NCBI GenBank assembly: GCA_025594325.1
Contig: JANHCV010000001.1
Location: 1,674,001-1,738,000, forward strand
Reading direction: 5' to 3'
From: Blastocladiella emersonii ATCC 22665
Lineage: Eukaryota; Blastocladiomycota; Blastocladiomycetes; Blastocladiales; Blastocladiaceae
Length of the DNA: 64,000 nt
The notes beneath the pieces are model-generated. The model was not told where the DNA came from. It saw only the letters and a program-made list of their open reading frames with translations, and made no database searches. Below are positions 21,618 to 32,902 of the stretch, in pieces (within the stretch, counting starts at the first letter, position 1; each line of letters opens with the position of its first letter). The translations under genes and the position numbers were made by a program.

Positions 21618-22019
21618 AACCCAATGAACGTGGTTCCGTTATTCGCGGATACGATCAACAGCCCAACTGTTCGAAGTGTGTTCAAGGTCATTGCGCCGAT
21701 TGCCGAGCTGCGTTGCGTACGCTTACAGCTACAATTGATCGACTTGATCGTTACCGAAGTAGTTCTCATCGCGGCGTGAATCACTCCGCCTCGCGACTGG
21801 TACCTTCGCAATTATCTTTTGGCGCACACCGGCATAACACATTTGCGCTTCGACCTTTGCTTCCGCAATCCAATCGTCGTGGTTCCTTTCGCCCCGGTCG
21901 CTCGGAATAGCCCAACGATCAAAACCCTCCACAAGGTCTTTGCGACGATTGCCGAGCTACTTTGCTCATCCTTTTCGCTATCCTCGTTTGACCTTATCAT
22001 CGCCGAGTCCGTCGCCGTG
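21618..22019. repeat. Diverged tandem repeat of about 153 bp with a 249-bp period
   Basis: Copies at 21618-21770 and 21867-22019 align without gaps at about 61% identity (60 differences in 153). Translated on the plus strand they share NP..VVP......NSPT.....KV.A.IAEL.C; on the minus strand both start at an ATG and share SSAI.A.TL and TT.IGL. By my count the differences fall 22, 16 and 22 on the three codon positions, so neither strand shows clear selection for protein. It may be an old duplicated regulatory or transposon-derived sequence. Confidence 0.55.
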
Positions 22020-22661
22020 TTCACGTCGAGCGGCTTCCCTCAGCAATACCTGGCGAACTCAAACTCGAACTCGAACTCTAGCGATCCAATTTCAAGACAT
22101 AGTTCAGGCTCGCTCAATCGCATAAGGACCTAAGACTCTCATTCACGGAATATGATGTGCAGGTCACCGCTTTGCCTCGGATCGATAGGACCAGTCCGTG
22201 TCCACTCACACGCATCGGCTCCACTTCCTGCGCTTTCTTTGTTCACGCTTCATCACGGTCACTCAATGTACCACCCTGCCTTGAACATCTGCTCAGCAGC
22301 CAGCGACCTTTACCCGCAGTTGCTGGTTGGGTGTCGAGGCCGCGCATGAAAAGTGCATTGGGGCCGTTGCTACCGTTTCAGTAACGACGCGACTTGGTCT
22401 CGGCGAGGGAAAACGAACTGTGCGAGGGAGAGCCAGCCACAGGCGTGTGTGCGCGGAACCGGACCCTTCTTTCGAGTCGGGAAACGTTGACACGCGAATA
22501 AGCATAAATTTCTACGTCGCAGTTAAGATGTAGGGAAGGATGACGGTCATTGGGGACCGAGACGGCCTTTGGGAACCGACAACAGCCGCTCAAGCCTTTA
22601 GGTTACATCGTGGAACCTCGTTCACATTCACGGCGCGGACTGCTCGGCCTTTGAACCACAG

Positions 22662-22867
22662 CGTGTCCGTTCTGGCCGCGATAGGAACGCCGAGGCTCGC
22701 ACTGCGCAAGGGTGGGCCGGCTGCCTTGGACGACCTCACGCAACGCACGGTTCAACGTTGAACCGAGGAACGAGTACAAAGTGCGTTGCGTGAGGGCGTC
22801 CAAGGCAGCCGGCCCACCCTTGCGCAGTGCGAGCCTCGGCGTTCCGATCGCAGCCAGAACCGACACG
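22662..22867. repeat. Large hairpin: 87-bp inverted repeat with 32-bp loop
   Basis: Arms 22662-22748 and 22781-22867 are reverse complements with four mismatches in 87. The loop begins with the perfect palindrome GGTTCAACGTTGAACC at 22749-22764. There is no flanking target-site duplication I can see. It could be a fold-back element, a structured RNA or a recombination by-product. Confidence 0.8.
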
Positions 22868-23103
22868 TTCGGGTAGTCCAAGTAAAGTCGACCCACTTGC
22901 CTGGGTCAGTGGTGAAAGCCAGGACTGATGGGTGGCGCAGCGCGTGAGGACAGGGTTGACGGCCTGTACGGCTGATTTGGGAGGCTGACAGGCTGGGCAG
23001 CCGCCAGATCAGAGGCGATCACGGCTGCTCTCGGCTGCTCTGCTCTCGCTTGACCCCCCTCCACTGCGACGAATCTTTTCATTGAACTTGCTGCATTGTC
23101 ACC

Positions 23104-24804
23104 ATGGGAATCCTCGGTACCAAGCCTGCGGGCGTGGTAGCCACAAACATGTAACTGCCGCTGAGCCACCGCACCCGCCATGTATTCTGCCATGTAACAG
23201 AGAAGATCAACGACATCCAGGTGCGTTCGCAGTCAGGAGGGTAGACCGGAAGGAGGCTCACGCGTGGCGCACGTTTGGCTAGGCCGAGATCAACCGGACG
23301 CAGAAGAACAAGGGTGCGTTGCGGCTGGCGGTCGCCGCCGACCTCCCCGCACCTCCCTGGACGTCATCTACGCCTTCTCTGCTCGTCGCTAACTCATTTG
23401 GGGCTAGCAACGGAATTCCACTTGGGCCTGCTGAAAGCGAAGCTCGCAAAGTACCGGTTGCAGCTGCTCGAGCCAACTGGCAAGTCTGGGGCCAAGGGCG
23501 AGGGATTCGATGTACGCCGAGGTTCCCGCGGCCCCGCAACCTCCCACCACCACTCTCACCCTCACCCATGCTCCTCCGAACTCTAGGTTATGCGCAGTGG
23601 CGATGCGCGTGTCGGCCTAGTCGGATTCCCCAGTGTGGGCAAGTCCTCGCTCCGTATGCATTCGCCAACTGCCCGTTTGCTCCACGTTTCTTCCCAGAGC
23701 GTCGCTGACCACTCCGCTACGTTCGCTCGCGTCGTTGCGCCCTCTCGCAGTCTCCAAGCTCACCAAGACGCAGTCCGAGGCCGGCGCTTACGAGTTCACG
23801 ACCCTGACGTGCATTCCCGGGTGCGTCTGCCGTCTGGACCGTCATTACTCTGCTCCGAACTGATCATGACCGTCCTCGCATTTGTAGTAAGATCGACTAC
23901 CACGGTGCTCAAATCCAGCTCCTCGATTTGCCCGGCATCATCGAGGGCGCCGCCCAGGGCAAGGGGCGTGGTCGCCAGGTCATTGCCGTGGCGCGTACCT
24001 GCGACCTCATTGCGATCGTTCTTGACGCGGTACGTACAGTTCTCGAATGCAAGTAGGACATGGTCTGACCGCGGTCGTTTGTTCCTGTAGACCAAGCCCG
24101 CGACGCAGCGCGAGCTGCTTGAGCGCGAGCTCGAGGCCGTCGGCATCCGCCTCAACCGCAGCAAGCCGAACGTTACGTTCAAGGTCAAGACGGGTGGTGG
24201 TCTGTCGATCACGGCCACGTGCAAGCTGACCAAGATCAACGAGAAGATGGTGTACGGCATCCTGCACGATTACAAGATCTACCACGCCGAGGTGCTGATC
24301 CGCGAGGACATTTCCGTCGGTACGTCGTTGTCCCGCCACGAGTCGCGGAGATTGCCTACTCACCTCGCTGTTGAACTCATAGACGACCTCGTCGACGTGA
24401 TTATCGGAAACCGCAAGTACATCCGCGCCATGTACGTGGTCAACAAGATCGACGCCATCTCGATGGAGGAGGTGGACGCGATCGCGCGCCAGCCCGACAC
24501 GGTGGTCATCTCGTGCGAGCTGGACCTGAACCTCGACTACCTCGTCGACAAGATGTGGGAGTACCTCAACCTGGTCCGCGTGTACACCAAGAAGCGTGGC
24601 GAGTACCCCGATTTCGAGGGCGGCATCATCCTGCGCAACGGCGCCACCATCGAGCACGTCTGCCACGCGGTGCACCGCACGCTCCGCGACCACTTCCGCT
24701 ACGCGCTCGTGTGGGGCACGTCGACCAAGCACAACCCGCAGAAGGTCGGGCTCGCGCACGTCGTGCAGAACGGTGACGTGGTCCAGGTCGTCAAGAAGAA
24801 GTAA
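23104..24804 (+). CDS. DRG1: Developmentally regulated GTP-binding protein 1 (RBG1-type GTPase)
   Basis: Nine exons: 23104..23116, 23201..23220, 23283..23313, 23408..23511, 23587..23653, 23751..23820, 23888..24029, 24091..24319, 24383..24804; 365 residues, the usual DRG1 length. All phases close and the spliced protein follows the family from MGILEKI through [18 protein letters not shown] to the C terminus. G1 is [10 protein letters not shown]3 [17 protein letters not shown]4 NKID. The TGS-like C-terminal domain ends in [11 protein letters not shown]1 binds ribosomes with a partner (Tma46/DFRP1) and assists translation; this is knowledge of the family. The first two exons are only 13 and 20 bp, and intron density is far above that of its neighbours. 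Confidence 0.96.
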
Positions 24805-25110
24805 GCGCCGTGTCATTCCGTCGTTGCTCACCCTATGTTTATCAACCCGCAGTTTGTCAGTCTGTTCCAATCAAAATCCCAGTTTGTTCATTGTTTTCTC
24901 GCCCATTCCTGGATCAAGATGCGCGACACGTGGGTGCGAGACGCGGTGGTTGGTCGCGGCTTGGTCGCGACTGGTCGCCGGTCAGTCGGTCGAAGCCCCG
25001 TCCTGCTCACCGCGGAGTTACGCTGGACCCGAGCAGCACGAGTATAAAGCCCAGGCCCCGCCCATACTTCCATGACAGCAAGTCACAGCTTCACAACCAG
25101 GCAATCATAC
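24805..25110 (+). other. Spacer and promoter between DRG1 and the basic protein
   Basis: 306 bp without a gene apart from the TATA box at 25043-25049. Confidence 0.4.
25043..25049 (+). promoter_or_regulatory. TATA box of the 25111 gene
   Basis: TATAAAG lies 62 bp upstream of the ATG at 25111. Transcription would start near 25073, which makes the in-frame ATG at 25072 unlikely to be used. Confidence 0.55.
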
Positions 25111-25902
25111 ATGGGCCGCAACAACCAGTCCACCATCCTCACCAAGTCCGCCACTCCCTCGGCGGCCACGGCCACGGCTTCGGCCGCCCACAAGGCCGCG
25201 CTCCACGGCGCCGCGACGGGTCCGGCTATGGCCCGCGCGTCCGTGGCCGCCGTCATAGGCCCTGCCTCGGCCAAGACGGCGCTCATCGGCAACAAGGCCA
25301 CCGCCGCCGCCAAGTACATTCCGCCTCCGCTCCGCAACAACGCCGCGGGTACCACCAAGTCCACGGCCAAGCCGGCACCCCCTGCCCTCACCCCGCTCTC
25401 GCCAACGTCGCGCGCTCGCTCGAACCATGGCCGCTCGCTCTCGCCCAAGGAGAAGCGGATCCAGACGGCGCCGACGTGGCGCCCGACCAACAACGCGGGC
25501 AAGCTCGAGCGCATGTTCTCGGGCCGCTCGGCGTCCGCCGGTCCGCGCACCTCGCTCGCGATGCGGGTCACGGTGCGCGGCGGCGCGCCGGTCCTCGGCG
25601 CGACGCCGGTGCGCGAGCACCCCGACGACGCGTTCTTCTCGGGCGCGTGGCTGTTCGACACGGCGCGCGTGCCGCTGTGGATGCAGCTCGCGGTGCCGGA
25701 CCTCGCGTCGGCGCTGGTCGTGCGCCGCCGCATGCTGGTCCGCGCGTGCCCGAACCCGCGCTACGCGAGCCGCGACGTCCCTGCCCTCAAGAGCACGGTC
25801 AAGAAGCCGATGCGCGTGTTCCCCGGCATCAAGGTCAAGGAGCTCGCGGCGGCGCCCAATACGGCCGGCGGCAGCAAGCGTTCGGCCAAGGCGCAGCGCT
25901 AG
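25111..25902 (+). CDS. Small basic protein with a YIPPPLR-like motif (unrecognised)
   Basis: Single exon of 263 residues from the ATG at 25111. The first 130 residues are Ala/Thr/Ser/Lys-rich and disordered-looking. They contain KYIPPPLRNN, which resembles the Y(V/I)PPxLR peptide near the N terminus of Ded1/DDX3 helicases; this is a short motif and weak evidence. The second half looks folded (MRVTVRGGAPVLG, HPDDAFFSGAWLFDTARVPLWMQL, ALVVRRRMLVRACPNPRYA). The C terminus is strongly basic. The protein is probably nucleic-acid-associated (inference). Codon bias matches real genes here, and the TATA box supports it. Confidence 0.7.
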   Translation: MGRNNQSTILTKSATPSAATATASAAHKAALHGAATGPAMARASVAAVIGPASAKTALIGNKATAAAKYIPPPLRNNAAGTTKSTAKPAPPALTPLSPTSRARSNHGRSLSPKEKRIQTAPTWRPTNNAGKLERMFSGRSASAGPRTSLAMRVTVRGGAPVLGATPVREHPDDAFFSGAWLFDTARVPLWMQLAVPDLASALVVRRRMLVRACPNPRYASRDVPALKSTVKKPMRVFPGIKVKELAAAPNTAGGSKRSAKAQR

Positions 25903-26241
25903 TGGGTGTGGATGTGCTGAGAGCGAGACGCGTGGCGTCTCTTACTGCCGATGAATATACCGTCTTCCCTGAGCAGATCAAACATTGATCGGAACGGACG
26001 AGAGGAAACGCCAGCAGGGCGAGCGGAAACGCCAACCGCGACGCGTGAGGTTTGCGCACGTGAGGCGCCACGGCGACCGCCACGCCACGAAGTCCGCCGC
26101 CGCCGCCGACCTGTTCGACGCGCTCTCCGCCACCCTCGCCGATCGCCCCTCTCCCCTCCCCTCCACGCGCGCGGAGTGCAGCCAACCCGCTGCAACGAGT
26201 CGTCTCGCACCGCCGCGCCCCTCCACCCCCACCACACTGCC
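25903..26241 (+). other. Spacer upstream of coatomer beta
   Basis: 339 bp. Holds an imperfect palindrome GAGACGCG-TG-GCGTCTC at about 25927-25943. No TATA box is seen. No gene is supported. Confidence 0.35.
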
Positions 26242-29200
26242 ATGGACTCGTGCTACACCATCATCCGGCCGGTCGACAGCGCCGAGGCGCCGACGGTCGA
26301 GTCGCTCAAGGCGGCGCTCGACAAGGGGTCCGACGAGGTCAAGGTCGCCACCATGAAGAAGGTCCTGCGCGGCATGCTGAGCGGCGAGACGTACGGCCAG
26401 CAGCTCATCATGCACGTCATCCGCTTCGTGATGCCGTCCAAGCACAAGCCGCTCAAGAAGTTGACCCACCTGTACTGGGAGACCGTATCCAAGCACAGCC
26501 CCGACGGCAAGCTGCTGCCCGAGATGATCCTCGTGTGGTGCGTGCTCTTGTCCTCGCATTCGCGCTTGTTCGTGGACGCGCCTTGACCCGATCCCGTCCC
26601 CGCGATCTAGCAACGCCCTCCGCAACGAGCTGCTGCACCCCAACGAGTACATCCGCGGCATGGCGCTGCGCCTCGTGTGCAAGCTGCGCGACGCCGAGCT
26701 GCTCGAGCCGCTGGTCCCGTCGTGCCGCCAGAGCCTCGACCACCGCCACGCCTACGTGCGCAAGAACGCGATCCTCGCCGTCTACTCCATCTTCAAGCAC
26801 AACCAGGTTCTGATCCCCGACGCGCCCAAGCTCATCAGCGACCTGCTCGCCAAGGAGACGGACATGGCGTGCCGCCGCAACGCCTTTGTCATGCTGCAGA
26901 ACTCGGCGCCCGAGCTCGCCATCGCCTACCTCGCCTCGGTCGCCGCGCAGATCCCGACCTTTGACGAGAACGTGCAGCTCGCCGTCGTCGAGCTCGTGCG
27001 CAAGGAGGCGCGCAGCCGCGCCGAGGACCGCGCCCGCTACCTCAAGCTGCTGTTCGCGCTGCTGCAGTCGCCCGACCCCGCCGTCAAGTACGAGGCCGCG
27101 AGCTCGCTCATGTCGCTGACCAGCAACCCGGACGCGGTGCGCGCCGCCACCGCGTGCTACGTCGAGCTGCTCGTCAAGGCCGCCGACACCAACGTCAAGC
27201 TGATCGTGCTGGAGCGCATCCAGGAGCTCATTGAGCAGCACGAGCGCGTCGCCGCCGACGACCTGACCGTCGACCTGCTGCGCGCCCTCGCCACCCCGGA
27301 CATGGAGGTCCGCCGCAAGGCCAGCAAGGTGGCGCTCGCCATGACCAACGCGCGCAACGTCGACCAGGTCGTCGCGTTCCTGAAAAAGGAGCTCGCCAAG
27401 ACCGCCGACGCCGACATGGACCGCGCCCCCGAGTACCGCCAGCTGCTGATCCAGACCATCCACACGTGCGCCATCCGGTTCCCCGCCGTCGCCGCCACCG
27501 TCGTCTACATCCTCATGGATTATCTGGGTGACACATCCAACGCGTCCGCCGTCGACGTGGTCGCGTTCGTGCGCGAGGTCGTCGAGCGGTTCCCCGACCT
27601 CCGACCGGGTATCCTCACCCGCCTCCTCGCCTCGCTCAACGACCTCAAGAGCGGCAAGGTCGCCCGCGGCGCGCTGTGGATCCTCGGCGAGTACACGCCC
27701 ATTGACCTCGTCGACGCCACGCTCGACACGATCAAGAAGAGTCTCGGCGAGATCCTGACCAAGGCCATGGAGGCGCAGGCTGGCGCGGCCGCCGCTGCGG
27801 CTACTGCTGACGGCACGGCGAACGGTACCTCGGCTGCCGCGCCAGGGACCCCGGCCGTTGCTGTGCCCGCCACCGCCGGCAGCAAGCTCAAGGTCAACAC
27901 GACCAAGGTGCTGGCGGACGGCACGTACGCGACGCAGACGGCGCTGACCACGTCCGGCACGCCGACGGCGGCGGGCGGGGCCGACGGCAAGCGGCGGCCA
28001 CCGCTGCAGGCGCTGCTCCAGAACGGCGACTACTTCACGAGCGCGGTGCTGGCGACGTGCCTGACCAAGCTCAGTCTGCGGCTGCACGCGGCGGCCAAGA
28101 CGGACTCGGCGCTCGTCGCGGCGAGCAACCGGGTCACGGCCGACTGCATGTGGGTGCTGACGTGCGTGCTCAAGCAGGGCATGGCGAGCACCATGGACGA
28201 GGACTCGTACGAGCGCGTGCAGCAGTGCCTGGCCACGCTGTCGGGCGAGGACGTGGACAACGACGAGGTGCGCGCCGTGTACCTCGGCGAGTGCCGCGCG
28301 TCGTTTGCCCGCGTGCTCGCGGCGCAGGACGCGCGCACCGCCAAGAAGGCGCGCGACGCCGCGCCCAAGGCCAAGGTCGAGGACGTGATCTCGTTCGGTC
28401 TCCTCAAGCGCGCCGACGCGTCGGGTGCCGGCGGCGCCGACGGCGGGCTGCTCGGCGGGCTCGACTCGTACGAGGACGACCTGACGCGCGCCACGGGGGC
28501 CGCGGCGGCGGGCGCCGAGCCGCGGGCCGAGAACCAGCTCAGCCGCGTGGTGCAGCTGACGGGGTTCTCGGACCCCGTGTACGCCGAGGCGTACGCGAAC
28601 GTGCACCAGTTCGACATTGTGCTGGACGTGCTGCTGGTGAACCAGACGTCGACGACGCTGCAGAACCTGACGCTCGAGTTTGCGACGCTGGGCGACCTCA
28701 AGCTCGTGGAGCGCCCCGCGCCCGTGACGCTGGCGGCCAAGTCGTACCACACGCTCAAGGCCAACATCAAGGTGTCGTCGACCGAGACGGGGGTCATTTT
28801 CGGCAACATTGCGTACGACGTGGGCGCGCTCGACACGCGGTGCGTGATCCTGGCCGACATCCACATCGACATCATGGACTACATCCACCCGGCGCAGTGC
28901 ACCGAGACCCAGTTCCGCGCCATGTGGACCGAGTTCGAGTGGGAGAACAAGGTCAACGTGCACTTCCAGGGCACCCAGGACCTGCGCAAGTACCTCGACC
29001 ACATGATGGCCGCCACCAACATGGCGTGCCTGACGCCCGAGCCCGCGCTCGCCGGCGCCGAGTGCGGCGTCCTGGCCGCCAACCTGTACGCGCGCAGCGT
29101 GTTCGGCGAGGACGCCCTCGCCAACCTGTGCATCGAGCGCGCCCCCAACGGCGGCGGCATCGTCGGCCACATCCGCATCCGCGCCAAGACCCAGGGCATC

Positions 29201-29296
29201 GCGCTCTCGCTTGGCGACAAGATCACGCTGTCGCAGAAGAACGCGGCCAACGGCGGCGGCGCCGACGCGGCAACGCTGGCCACGGCCGCCGCGTAG
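26242..29296 (+). CDS. COPB1: Coatomer subunit beta (beta-COP)
   Basis: Two exons, 26242..26537 and 26611..29296, 993 residues. The splice restores the family sequence MILVCNALRNELLHPNEYIRG. Beta-COP is a core subunit of the COPI coat that buds vesicles from the Golgi back to the ER. The adaptin-like alpha-solenoid covers about 20-540. A linker rich in Ala/Gly (about 510-560, EAQAGAAAAAATADG) follows. The beta-COP C-terminal region and appendage platform run to the end (SRVVQLTGFSDPVYAEAYA, PAPVTLAAKSYHTLKANIKVS). Length is slightly above the usual 950-970 because of the linker. Yeast calls it SEC26. Confidence 0.96.
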
Positions 29297-29564
29297 CCTC
29301 TCCTCTTACTTGATTTCGCTCCCCCCCTCTCTCCATTTTGTTGTTCCTCGCGCTACTCAAACGTATTCTGTCACCCAAGCCTTTCGTTCCTATGCGTGCG
29401 AGGTGTGTGGGATGGGATGAGCGACACGCGTCGGTCGGCGCGTCGGCTCGACTCACTTCGCTGCCCGTCAGGCGGCGCCGATCCCACTCGCATCCCGCGC
29501 TCTCTCCTGCCTGCGACTGCAACGCATCAACACCACGTAACCCAGCGCAACCAGTCTATGAAAC

Positions 29565-30740
29565 ATGTCTGCCGAGGCCGGTCTTGAGTTTTCCGTGTAT
29601 GGGGGCGATCAACGAGTGCGTGCGAGTCTGCGCGGTCTCGACTGACGACGACAGCGTCCTCCTGCTGATGGTAGCCACCCGCTGGTGCTCCTCAACATCT
29701 CGGACCACTACAACCGTGGTCGCGTCCAGCGCCAGGACTTTGCCGGGCTCGGTACGACTTATGGCAACCGCACTACCGCGTTCGCACGCTGACCATCGCA
29801 TGTCTAGTGTTTGGCGCGCTCATGGGCGTGCAGTCGGGCCGCCATGCCGAGATCTTCACGTCGTTCGAGGTCAAGGTGACGCCCGACGAGTCGCGCGAGA
29901 ACTGGGTCCTTGACACGGAGCTGTTTGCGACGCGTCTCAACCAGTGTACGTTCCTCACTGGCGTGAGCACGAAGACATGTCGCTGAACCCTGTCGACAAC
30001 GACCTACGCGTTTAGACAAGACCGTGTTCCCCGAGTACGATTTCCTCGGGTGGTACTCGACGCACAGCCAGTCGCCGAGCGCGCGCGAGCTGGCGATCCA
30101 CGCGCAGTTCATGCAGTTCAACGAGCTGCCCATCTACGCGCGGCTGGACCCGACCATGATGGGCGGCAGCAAGCACCTGCCGTTCTACGTGTACGAGGCG
30201 TCCATCGACCCCAACTCGGGCAGCGCGGTGCTGGCCGAGTCGCCCGTCAAGGTGGTGACGAGCGAGCCCGAGCGCATTGCCGTGGACGGCGTGGCCAAGG
30301 ACACGAGCGCGGCGGCGGGCGCCGAGGGCGCCGTGATCGCGCACCTGTCGTCGCAGCGCAACGCGCTCGACATGCTGCGCCTGCGCATCAAGGCGCTGCA
30401 CGCGTACGTGGACGCGGTGCGCCGCGGCGACGCCCCCGCCGACCACGCCCTGCTGCGCCAGATCGCCAGCGTCACGCACCAGCTGCCGTCCGTCGCCAGC
30501 AACGAGTTCGCGTCGCAGTTCGCCAAGGACTACAACGACGTCCTGCTCGCCCTCTACCTCGCCGTCATGACCAAGACCACCCACCTCACCAACGACCTCG
30601 TCGACCGCCACCTCGAGGAGCACCCGACCGCCGTCCCGCACGCGGGCGGCGCCGGCGGCAGCGGCGGCGGGCCCATGGACCGCGCCGCCGGGCGCAAGTG
30701 GGCCGCCATGCAGCGCGACCGCGACCGCATGATGTACTAG
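29565..30740 (+). CDS. CSN6: COP9 signalosome complex subunit 6
   Basis: Four exons: 29565..29596, 29675..29751, 29808..29945, 30016..30740; 323 residues. The first splice gives LEFSVHPLVLLNISDHYNR, the typical start of a CSN6 MPN domain. The second gives FAGLVFGALMGVQSGRHAEIFTSFEV. The protein lacks the zinc-binding HxH of active MPN+ proteases, as expected for CSN6, which is a structural partner of CSN5 in the complex that removes Nedd8 from cullins. The helical C terminus (KDYNDVLLALYLAVMTKTTH) fits the CSN bundle. eIF3f is the nearest alternative, but its HPVVLxSIxDxYERR block does not fit. Confidence 0.9.
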
Positions 30741-30937
30741 GCGCGCAGCGTGCGTGAGAGTGGGTTTGTTGTGTGTGTGAATGGAGGATGAGGTTCTTAG
30801 GATGCGACGAATTTCAACACCTTTGCGGCGGCCTATGGTCGCCGGCGGGGTCGGGTTAGGGCCGCACGCCCCTTGTTCTCACGCTCTCTTCTCCCCTTCA
30901 ACTCCACCACCAACTGCAACGTAAACTGAATGAAACC

Positions 30938-32035
30938 ATGGCCAACGCCGGCCTAGACCCGCTCCCGCCGTCCACGACGACCCAGCCCAAGCGCCGCCGC
31001 GCCTCAGGCCCATCGTGGACATGGATTGCGCGCGAGTTCGGTGTCGCTGTCGTTGCATGGATCCTCGGCGTTGGCTCGCTGTTCCTCAAGGCGACGCGGG
31101 ACCGCACCTTTGACCCGCGCGACCTCAGCATCGACCTCCCGATGCGCCCCGACTCGGTGTCTGACGAGGTCATGGGGGTCCGTCGTAGTCGCTTGAGCGT
31201 ACCGCCGCCTGCGATACTGATGGCAGTGGGTCTACTGTAGGCAGCGTCGGTGATCCTGCCCGTCGTCACGGCGCTCGTCACCGAGTGGCTCGTCCATCGG
31301 CGGGGCATCGCGGCGACAGTCAAGGCGGCGGCGCCCATGGCCATCGGGTCGCTCGTCGCCAACGCCATCACGGAGGTTCTGACCAACGTCGTCAAGGTGT
31401 TTGCGGGCGAGCCGCGGCCCGACTTTCTCGCGCGGTGCCAGGTACAGCTCACACTTCCCCCGCGTCACAGCGCCCATCTAACGAACGACGTACGGCTAGT
31501 CCGCGATCCCGCCAAACCACCGCGGCGCGCTGACCGTGGCGGCGTGCACGGGTGACGCCAAGCTGGTGGACCAGGGGCTCAAGGCGTTCCCGTCGGGCCA
31601 CGCGTCGCTGTTCATGTGCGGGATGCTGTACATGGCGCTGTACTGGCGGCACGCGCTCGCGCACCCGGCGGCGCGGCGTGTTGTGGGTGTCGGGCTGCCG
31701 CACCTCGTCGGCGCGATGCCGGTGCTCGCGGCGCTGGTCATGGGAGTCTCGGTACGATTCGCGGCGAGGGGGCGCGGCATTGCAGGGCGACTGACCTCGT
31801 GTGGACGATGTAGCGCGTCGCTGACAACCACCACGACGGGTACGACGTGACCGCGGGCCTGGTGCTCGGCGCGGCGGTCGCGCTGGCCACCTTCCCACTG
31901 TACCTGCCGCCGTACCACGACGAGGCGGGCAGCGAACCGGTGGCCGCCGCGTCGAGCGATACCGAAGCGCTCCTCGGCAACGGCGACGCCGAGGCCAACG
32001 CCTCCACGGCCAAGACTTCGCGGAGAAAGCCGTGA
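30938..32035 (+). CDS. PAP2-family lipid phosphate phosphatase (DPP1/LPP-like)
   Basis: Four exons: 30938..31177, 31241..31441, 31500..31751, 31814..32035; 304 residues. The three phosphatase motifs are present across exon joins: KVFAGEPRP (motif 1), PSGHAS (motif 2) and SRVADNHHDGYDV (motif 3, created by the last splice). About six hydrophobic segments fit an integral membrane enzyme that dephosphorylates lipids such as phosphatidate or diacylglycerol pyrophosphate. The first donor is less certain: I used GTCCGT after VSDEVMG; a GTCATG donor nine bases earlier would remove VMG. The gene converges on methionine sulfoxide reductase with 54 bp between the stop codons. Confidence 0.9.
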
Positions 32036-32089
32036 TGAGGGAAACACAACTGCTCATATTCAAATGAAACTGTCTGCTTGCACACCACT

Positions 32090-32699
32090 CTACTCGCCCT
32101 GGAACCGCAGCGAGACGCTGTTGACGCAGTGGCGCTCGTCGGTGGGGGTCTTGAACCCCTCGCCCTTGAAGACGTGGCCGAGGTGCGACCCGCAGTTGTT
32201 GCAGACGATCTCGATGCGCGTCATGCCCATGCTGCGGTCCTCGTTGCGGCCGACGGCGCCCGGGATCGCGTCGAAGAAGGCGGCTACACGATCGACTGAG
32301 GTCAGGGCCCGAACCGCCCGCAGCCGCACTGCAGGTCGACGTACGCCAGCCGCACCCGCTATCGAACTTGGTGGTGCTCTTGTACAGCGGGGCGTCGCAC
32401 GCGCCGCAGTTGTACACGCCCTTCTCGTAGTGCTTGTTGTACTCGCCCGTGCCCGGACGTTCGGTGCCGGCCTGGCGCAGCACGCGGAACTGCTCGGGCG
32501 ACAGCACGGCGCGCCACTCCTCGTTGGACTTCTGGACGGGGAACGACGACATGGTGCGGGACGGCTGCTGGCGAGAGAAGACCGAGGGAAGAACGACGGC
32601 AGCGGCAGCAGCGGCGGCAGTGAGGGCAACGAGGCCGGCGGTGGGGGATGTCAGGGACCGGAGGCGCATGGCGGCAGAGGAGGCAGTTGCATGGAGCAT
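32090..32699 (-). CDS. msrB: Peptide-methionine (R)-S-oxide reductase B, probably mitochondrial
   Basis: Two exons, complement(join(32090..32283, 32345..32699)), 182 residues. The 61-bp intron splits [14 protein letters not shown], which the splice restores. Zinc cysteines are CGAC and CNNC. The catalytic Cys is at 171 in RHCVNSVSL. The enzyme reduces the R form of oxidised methionine in proteins. The N terminus before [12 protein letters not shown] is Ala/Arg-rich without acids ([15 protein letters not shown]) and looks like a mitochondrial presequence. An in-frame ATG at 32741 would extend it by 14 residues; internal ATGs at 32669 and before SSFPV could give a cytosolic form. The yeast relative is MXR2. 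Confidence 0.92.
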
Positions 32700-32902
32700 C
32701 GTGGACAAACCTGGTCGGTGGAGGTGGTTGATAAGTTGCAAGAGAGCGGAGGTGCGATGCGAGGGGAGAGAGAAGAAGAGGGAGGGGAGGAAACGCGACC
32801 ATCGGCCTCTTGCGATCGCGTCGGGCGCGCGTCAGCTGCCCCGAACACCGAAGCCAAGACTAAGATCACAGAATTCTATCAAAACTGAGCCACACCTTCC
32901 CT

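Larger units (their letters stand above)
20926..23103. other. Gene-poor 2.2-kb stretch with repeats
   Basis: No conserved gene was found. The G/C third-position bias of the neighbours disappears and the base composition is lower in GC. It contains a diverged tandem repeat (21618-22019), a short AACTCG-type microsatellite (about 22058-22079) and a large hairpin (22662-22867), listed separately. Confidence 0.55.

Noticed and set aside
29565-30740. Assignment as translation factor eIF3f
   Set aside because: The MPN start reads HPLVLLNISDH, typical of CSN6; the eIF3f block with YERR is absent.
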